Shown piece by piece: positions 60,509 through 64,000 of a stretch of DNA of 64,000 nucleotides. How positions within the stretch are numbered: the stretch's first letter is position 1; every line of letters starts with the position of its first letter. Location of the stretch: assembly GCA_022653675.1 (NCBI GenBank), contig JALCST010000001.1:62001-126000 (forward strand), given 5' to 3'. This DNA is from Bacteroidales bacterium. GTDB lineage: Bacteria; Bacteroidota; Bacteroidia; Bacteroidales; UBA932. A program made the position numbers and the translations under genes. The notes under the pieces are model-generated. The model was given only the letters and a program-made list of their open reading frames with translations, had not been told where the DNA came from and made no database searches.

Positions 60509-62374
60509 ATGAAGGACAAGAGTATAATCGGATTCGCTCTGATAGGGATAGTACTGCTTCTTTTCAGTTGGTACAGTAATCGCCAATATGACAAACAGAT
60601 GGAGCAGAAGATTTCTGCCGATTCCGTTGCGGCTGCTAATTTGATAAGCGAGGCTGCAAAAGAAGATTCGGTAGCTGCGCTTTCTGATACGGTAGCGGAA
60701 GTTGCCGCCGCAAATCCTTCCACGGAATCCCTTTACGAGGATCCCATGCTCGACAGCATTAGCAAGGCGAATCCTTCCTATTATGAAATAGAAAACGACA
60801 AACTCAAGATAACATGTTCCACCAAAGGAGCGCAGGTATACAAGGTCAACGTTAAAAACTACTATACTTACGACAGCCTTGAGCTTGATATTGTTAAGCC
60901 CGGTTTGAGCAAGTTGGATTACGACCTTTACGTTCCGCAACATATCAATACTTCGGAACTCAATTTCAGATGTGTTGACCATACGGACACTTCGGTGACC
61001 ATGAGATTGAGTTTTGCCGATTCTTCCTATATCGATGACACCTATTCCCTGGCACCCGGAAGCTATCTCGTGGATAATTCCCTGCACTTTGTCGGTATGG
61101 ACAGGCTTATTCCGCGTAATTATTCCAATATGAAGATGTCATGGGACCTTACCATACCACGCTTCGAAAAGGGATACAAGAACGAAAGGCAATATTCCAA
61201 GGTTGCCCTGTTATGCCCGGGCGAGACCAAGACCGAAAACCTTAATGCCGGAAGAAGGGACAACGCAAAGAAATCGGTGACGGCCAGAGTAAGGTGGTTC
61301 GATTTCCAACAGCAGTTTTTTTCCGCTATCATGGTCGCCCCGAAAGATTTTTCATCCCTGGATGTCGGTATGAGTTTTTATCCTGAAGACGATCCCGACA
61401 AAAACCTCATGGCATGTTCGGCTTCTGCACGTGTGGAGATGGACAAAAGCCCCGATTTCACGGTTCCTTTCCAATTCTATTTCGGCCCGAATCATTACGG
61501 TACCATGAAAAGCTATCACCAGGATTTCGAGAAGGTGATTCAGTTCGGGGGCTGGCTGATAGGGGGAATAGTCAAGGTAATGCTTATCCCAATTTTCAAC
61601 TGGTTGAATAAATATATATCGAATTATGGTATTATAATTCTGATAATGACCATAATGCTTCAACTTATCTTTTCTCCACTGACGCGCAAGTCGTATATGT
61701 CTTCGGCAAAGATGAAGCTTATCAAGCCAGAAGTGGACAAAATAAATGAAAAGTATCCACGCCAGGAGGATGCGATGAAGAAGCAGCAGGCCACAATGGA
61801 TCTTTACAAACGATGCGGAATAAGCATGTGGGGAGGGTGTCTTCCTATGTTGATACAGTTCCCTTTGTTATGGGCCATGTTCCGTTTCTTTCCGGTTTCG
61901 TTCGAATTGCGACAGTCTCATTTTCTTTGGTGCAAGGACCTCAGCACTTACGATTCGATATGGGATTTCGGAGTGAACATCCCGCTTTATGGCAACCATA
62001 TGTCGCTCTTCGCCTTGCTTATGGCGATAACCACATTCTTCTACGCCAAGATGAATGCGCAGAACACCGCAAGCAGTGACCCTTCGGCATCGACCATGAA
62101 TTTCATGTCGGTTTGGTTCATGCCTATATTTCTTTTGATTTTCTGCAACAACCTCTCTGCTGGGTTGAGCTACTATTATATGATCTCCAATCTGATTACC
62201 ATTATCGTGACACTGATCATCCGCAAGTTCTTCATAAACGAAGGCAAGTTGAATGCCCAGATTCACGCTAGGGCGAACAGCAAGGCCCCTGTCAAAAAAT
62301 CTGCATTCCAGAAGCGTCTCGATGAAGCCATGAAAGCCCAACAGCAGCAGATGAAGAATCAGGGCAGGAGATAA
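60509..62374 (+). CDS. yidC: membrane protein insertase YidC
   Basis: A 621-residue insertase in the Gram-negative form: an N-terminal signal anchor (IIGFALIGIVLLLFSWY), a large periplasmic domain to about residue 350, then the five-helix core that inserts proteins with or without SecYEG. Core stretches are LIGGIVKVMLIPIFNWLNKYISNYG (amphipathic EH1 and TM2), SPLTRKSYMSSAKM, GGCLPMLIQFPLLWAMFRF and SYYYMISNLITI. A basic tail (KAPVKKSAFQKR) probably contacts the ribosome. It cooperates with Ffh in insertion. Confidence 0.96.
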   Translation: MKDKSIIGFALIGIVLLLFSWYSNRQYDKQMEQKISADSVAAANLISEAAKEDSVAALSDTVAEVAAANPSTESLYEDPMLDSISKANPSYYEIENDKLKITCSTKGAQVYKVNVKNYYTYDSLELDIVKPGLSKLDYDLYVPQHINTSELNFRCVDHTDTSVTMRLSFADSSYIDDTYSLAPGSYLVDNSLHFVGMDRLIPRNYSNMKMSWDLTIPRFEKGYKNERQYSKVALLCPGETKTENLNAGRRDNAKKSVTARVRWFDFQQQFFSAIMVAPKDFSSLDVGMSFYPEDDPDKNLMACSASARVEMDKSPDFTVPFQFYFGPNHYGTMKSYHQDFEKVIQFGGWLIGGIVKVMLIPIFNWLNKYISNYGIIILIMTIMLQLIFSPLTRKSYMSSAKMKLIKPEVDKINEKYPRQEDAMKKQQATMDLYKRCGISMWGGCLPMLIQFPLLWAMFRFFPVSFELRQSHFLWCKDLSTYDSIWDFGVNIPLYGNHMSLFALLMAITTFFYAKMNAQNTASSDPSASTMNFMSVWFMPIFLLIFCNNLSAGLSYYYMISNLITIIVTLIIRKFFINEGKLNAQIHARANSKAPVKKSAFQKRLDEAMKAQQQQMKNQGRR

Positions 62375-62380
62375 TATGAT

Positions 62381-63148
62381 ATGAATATCGAAGATAATCT
62401 TGCTAAATTGCGTGAAGAAATCCCGGACGGAGTAAAACTGATTGCCGTTTCCAAGTTTCATCCCGCTTCGATGATCGTCGAAGCTTACAATGCGGGGCAA
62501 CGTCGTTTCGGAGAGAGCCGTCCCCAGGAATTCAAATCCAAAATTGACGAATTCCTCGGAATGGGTGTCTCATACAGACCCGTTTCCGCTTCCGATAAGG
62601 CGTGGATCGAATGGCATTTTATTGGGCACCTTCAGACAAACAAGGTGAAAATGGTAGTTCCGTATGCCTCAATGATAGAATCTGTGGATTCCGAACATCT
62701 TTTGAGAGCCATAGACATGGAGGCAGAAAGGCTCGGAATGAAATCCGATGTACTTCTTGAAGTCCATATTGCAAGTGATGAACAGACAAAACAGGGATTT
62801 TCAGAGTCTGAACTTCTGGAATTCATCGATTCCCTTCTTTATTCCACTGAAAGTCCCTGCTCTTCGGCGGGTTCCAACGATGCTCCTTTCCTTCATGTAC
62901 GTCTCCGTGGATTGATGGGAATGGCCTCCAATGTCGGCGATATGAAACAGGTACACGATGAATTCGAAGAATTGCATTCCCTGTTCAATGTGGTCCGCGA
63001 GCGCCTTAAGAAAGCCGATAGCCCTCTTTATCCCTGCTCCATTTTCGATACCCTTTCCATGGGAATGTCGCATGACTACAAGGTAGCCGTTGCCGCCGGT
63101 TCGACCGAGGTGAGGGTCGGTACTGCGATCTTTGGCTCGAGACAGTGA
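62381..63148 (+). CDS. yggS: YggS/PLPBP family PLP-binding protein
   Basis: A 255-residue fold-III PLP protein of the YggS/PLPBP family, which buffers free pyridoxal phosphate and amino-acid pools and has no known catalysis. The PLP lysine is in KLIAVSKFHP, followed by GESRPQEFKSK, WHFIGHLQTNK and the C-terminal SMGMSHDYKVAVAAGSTEVRVGTAIFG. Slightly longer than the usual 230 residues, with an insertion near residues 160-170 (SPCSSAGSND). It follows yidC by 6 bases. Confidence 0.93.
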   Translation: MNIEDNLAKLREEIPDGVKLIAVSKFHPASMIVEAYNAGQRRFGESRPQEFKSKIDEFLGMGVSYRPVSASDKAWIEWHFIGHLQTNKVKMVVPYASMIESVDSEHLLRAIDMEAERLGMKSDVLLEVHIASDEQTKQGFSESELLEFIDSLLYSTESPCSSAGSNDAPFLHVRLRGLMGMASNVGDMKQVHDEFEELHSLFNVVRERLKKADSPLYPCSIFDTLSMGMSHDYKVAVAAGSTEVRVGTAIFGSRQ

Positions 63149-63168
63149 TTGGCCCGTATTTTATCCTC

Positions 63169-64000
63169 TCACATTAGAAATACTCCCTCTTCGGAACATC
63201 CCTTTCTTATTTCGTCGCTCCATGGTGCCGATTGAACCTCTCCTATATGGCATTTGCGAAGCAGCAGCATGCATAGACGCGATTGTCCGATTCCGCCTCC
63301 GATGCTTTGCGGAAGAGCTCCCGAAAGCAGCATCTTATGAAAGTAGAGTTTCCTCCTTTCGCAGCAACCTCTTATTTCCAGTTGGAGGGCAAGGGATGCT
63401 GGAGAGACCCTGATTCCCATGGAAGAGAGTTCGAACTGGCGTTTCAGAACCGGATTCCAGACTATGATGTCCCCATTCAATCCCTTGTAACCGTGTTCTT
63501 CGTCGCATGTAGTGGACCAGTCGTCATAGTCCGGCGACCTGCCGTCGTGGATCGTCCCGTCGGTAAGTTTACCTCCTATGCCTTGTACGAATATGGCCCC
63601 GAACTTTTCGCAAGCTTTCTTTTCCCTTTCGCCCGGGGTCAGGTCAGGATACATGTCGAGCAATTCCTGTGAGTGGAAGAACGATATATCTTCGGGCAGG
63701 AACGAAGGCAATTCCGGAAATCTTTCGCTTACAAGATATTCCGTCCGTTTCAATGCTGAATATATGCTTCGAACAGTGTCGTGCAGATATTTGGTATTCC
63801 TTTGGGAAACCAGCATAACCTTTTCCCAGTCCCACTGGTCTACATAGACTGAATGGAGATTGTCGGTGACTTCATCCGGACGTATTGCATTCATGTCGGT
63901 GTATATGCCTGTCCCCTCCATGAACTTGTGTGTGTAAAGGGCGAGTCTTTTCCATTTTGCAAGGGATTGTACTATTTCCACTTGGCTGCCTTCCATGGAT
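63169..64000 (-). CDS. asnA: aspartate--ammonia ligase (5' end outside window)
   Basis: At least 276 residues of the class-II-synthetase-like AsnA, which makes asparagine from aspartate, ammonia and ATP. Visible motifs are VQSLAKWKRLALY, YTDMNAIRPDE, YVDQWDWEKVM, and the C-terminal IGGGIGQSRLCMLLL. The frame is open to the last base, and family proteins begin about 65 residues earlier, so ATG 63996 is internal and the gene is cut by the window edge, not truncated in nature. Confidence 0.93.
   Translation of the reverse strand, partial: SMEGSQVEIVQSLAKWKRLALYTHKFMEGTGIYTDMNAIRPDEVTDNLHSVYVDQWDWEKVMLVSQRNTKYLHDTVRSIYSALKRTEYLVSERFPELPSFLPEDISFFHSQELLDMYPDLTPGEREKKACEKFGAIFVQGIGGKLTDGTIHDGRSPDYDDWSTTCDEEHGYKGLNGDIIVWNPVLKRQFELSSMGIRVSPASLALQLEIRGCCERRKLYFHKMLLSGALPQSIGGGIGQSRLCMLLLRKCHIGEVQSAPWSDEIRKGCSEEGVFLM

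Noticed and set aside
63169-64000. Truncated asnA pseudogene
   Set aside because: The frame runs open to the last base of the window and all visible motifs are intact, so the missing N terminus is due to the window edge.

Overview
The window is chromosomal DNA from a Bacteroidota member, most likely order Bacteroidales; the family cannot be fixed from sequence alone. Three things point there. Promoters carry the Bacteroidota -7 box TAnnTTTG instead of an E. coli -10. The gene content is typical: an E-DUF2764-A-B-D-I-K V-type ATPase operon, a methylmalonyl-CoA decarboxylase sodium pump whose gamma subunit carries a lamin-tail domain, TamB, an M13 lipoprotein peptidase, DUF4301, TIGR02757 and DUF349. 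Shine-Dalgarno sequences are mostly weak or absent. Genes are densely packed: no intergenic stretch exceeds about 130 bases, and I saw no rRNA, tRNA, CRISPR array, insertion sequence or prophage.

Layout. 1-312: 3' end of a RecB/AddA-like nuclease-helicase. 0.3-4 kb (-): carbohydrate-binding lipoprotein, CDF cation transporter, MBL-fold hydrolase. 4-6 kb (+): tetrapyrrole-methylase-family methyltransferase and MtaB. 6-10.4 kb (-): TamB. 10.5-13.1 kb (+): TsaD and an FAD-dependent dehydrogenase. 13.1-18.1 kb (-): M13 peptidase, L31, a NamZ-like muramidase behind GlmM. 18.2-23.1 kb (+): TIGR02757, a zeta-toxin-like kinase overlapping an unlisted 51-aa gene, TldD/PmbA, SlyD. 23.1-30.3 kb (-): V-ATPase operon. 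30.4-34.9 kb (-): MetH-MetF. 35-39.5 kb (-): methylmalonyl-CoA epimerase plus decarboxylase pump. 39.6-45 kb (+): two tandem membrane histidine kinases. 45-46.5 kb (-): YebC-like regulator and a TPR membrane protein. 46.6-50.5 kb (+): RecF, DUF721, PdxB, DUF4301. 50.5-53.9 kb (-): LysA, Ffh, FolD. 54-55 kb (+): deoxyhypusine-synthase-like enzyme. 55-58.4 kb (-): TrmD and a membrane redox module. 58.5-63.1 kb (+): DUF349 protein, YidC, YggS. 63.2-64 kb (-): AsnA, cut by the window edge.

How the genes fit together. The bioenergetic theme is sodium. The V-ATPase K subunit keeps all five residues that bind Na+ in the Enterococcus hirae enzyme, and a few kilobases away a membrane decarboxylase turns methylmalonyl-CoA decarboxylation (succinate to propionate) into Na+ export. 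MetH, MetF and FolD cover one-carbon metabolism. GlmM and the NamZ-like protein link peptidoglycan synthesis with muropeptide breakdown. Most of the rest is housekeeping: tRNA modification, protein targeting and insertion, and DNA repair.

The least explained items are the zeta-like kinase with its overlapping small gene, a TamB gene whose membrane anchor is encoded upstream of any standard start codon, five promoters placed so close to their start codons that the mRNAs should be leaderless, a pair of orphan histidine kinases, and a polyferredoxin/lipoprotein/MauE-thioredoxin redox module.
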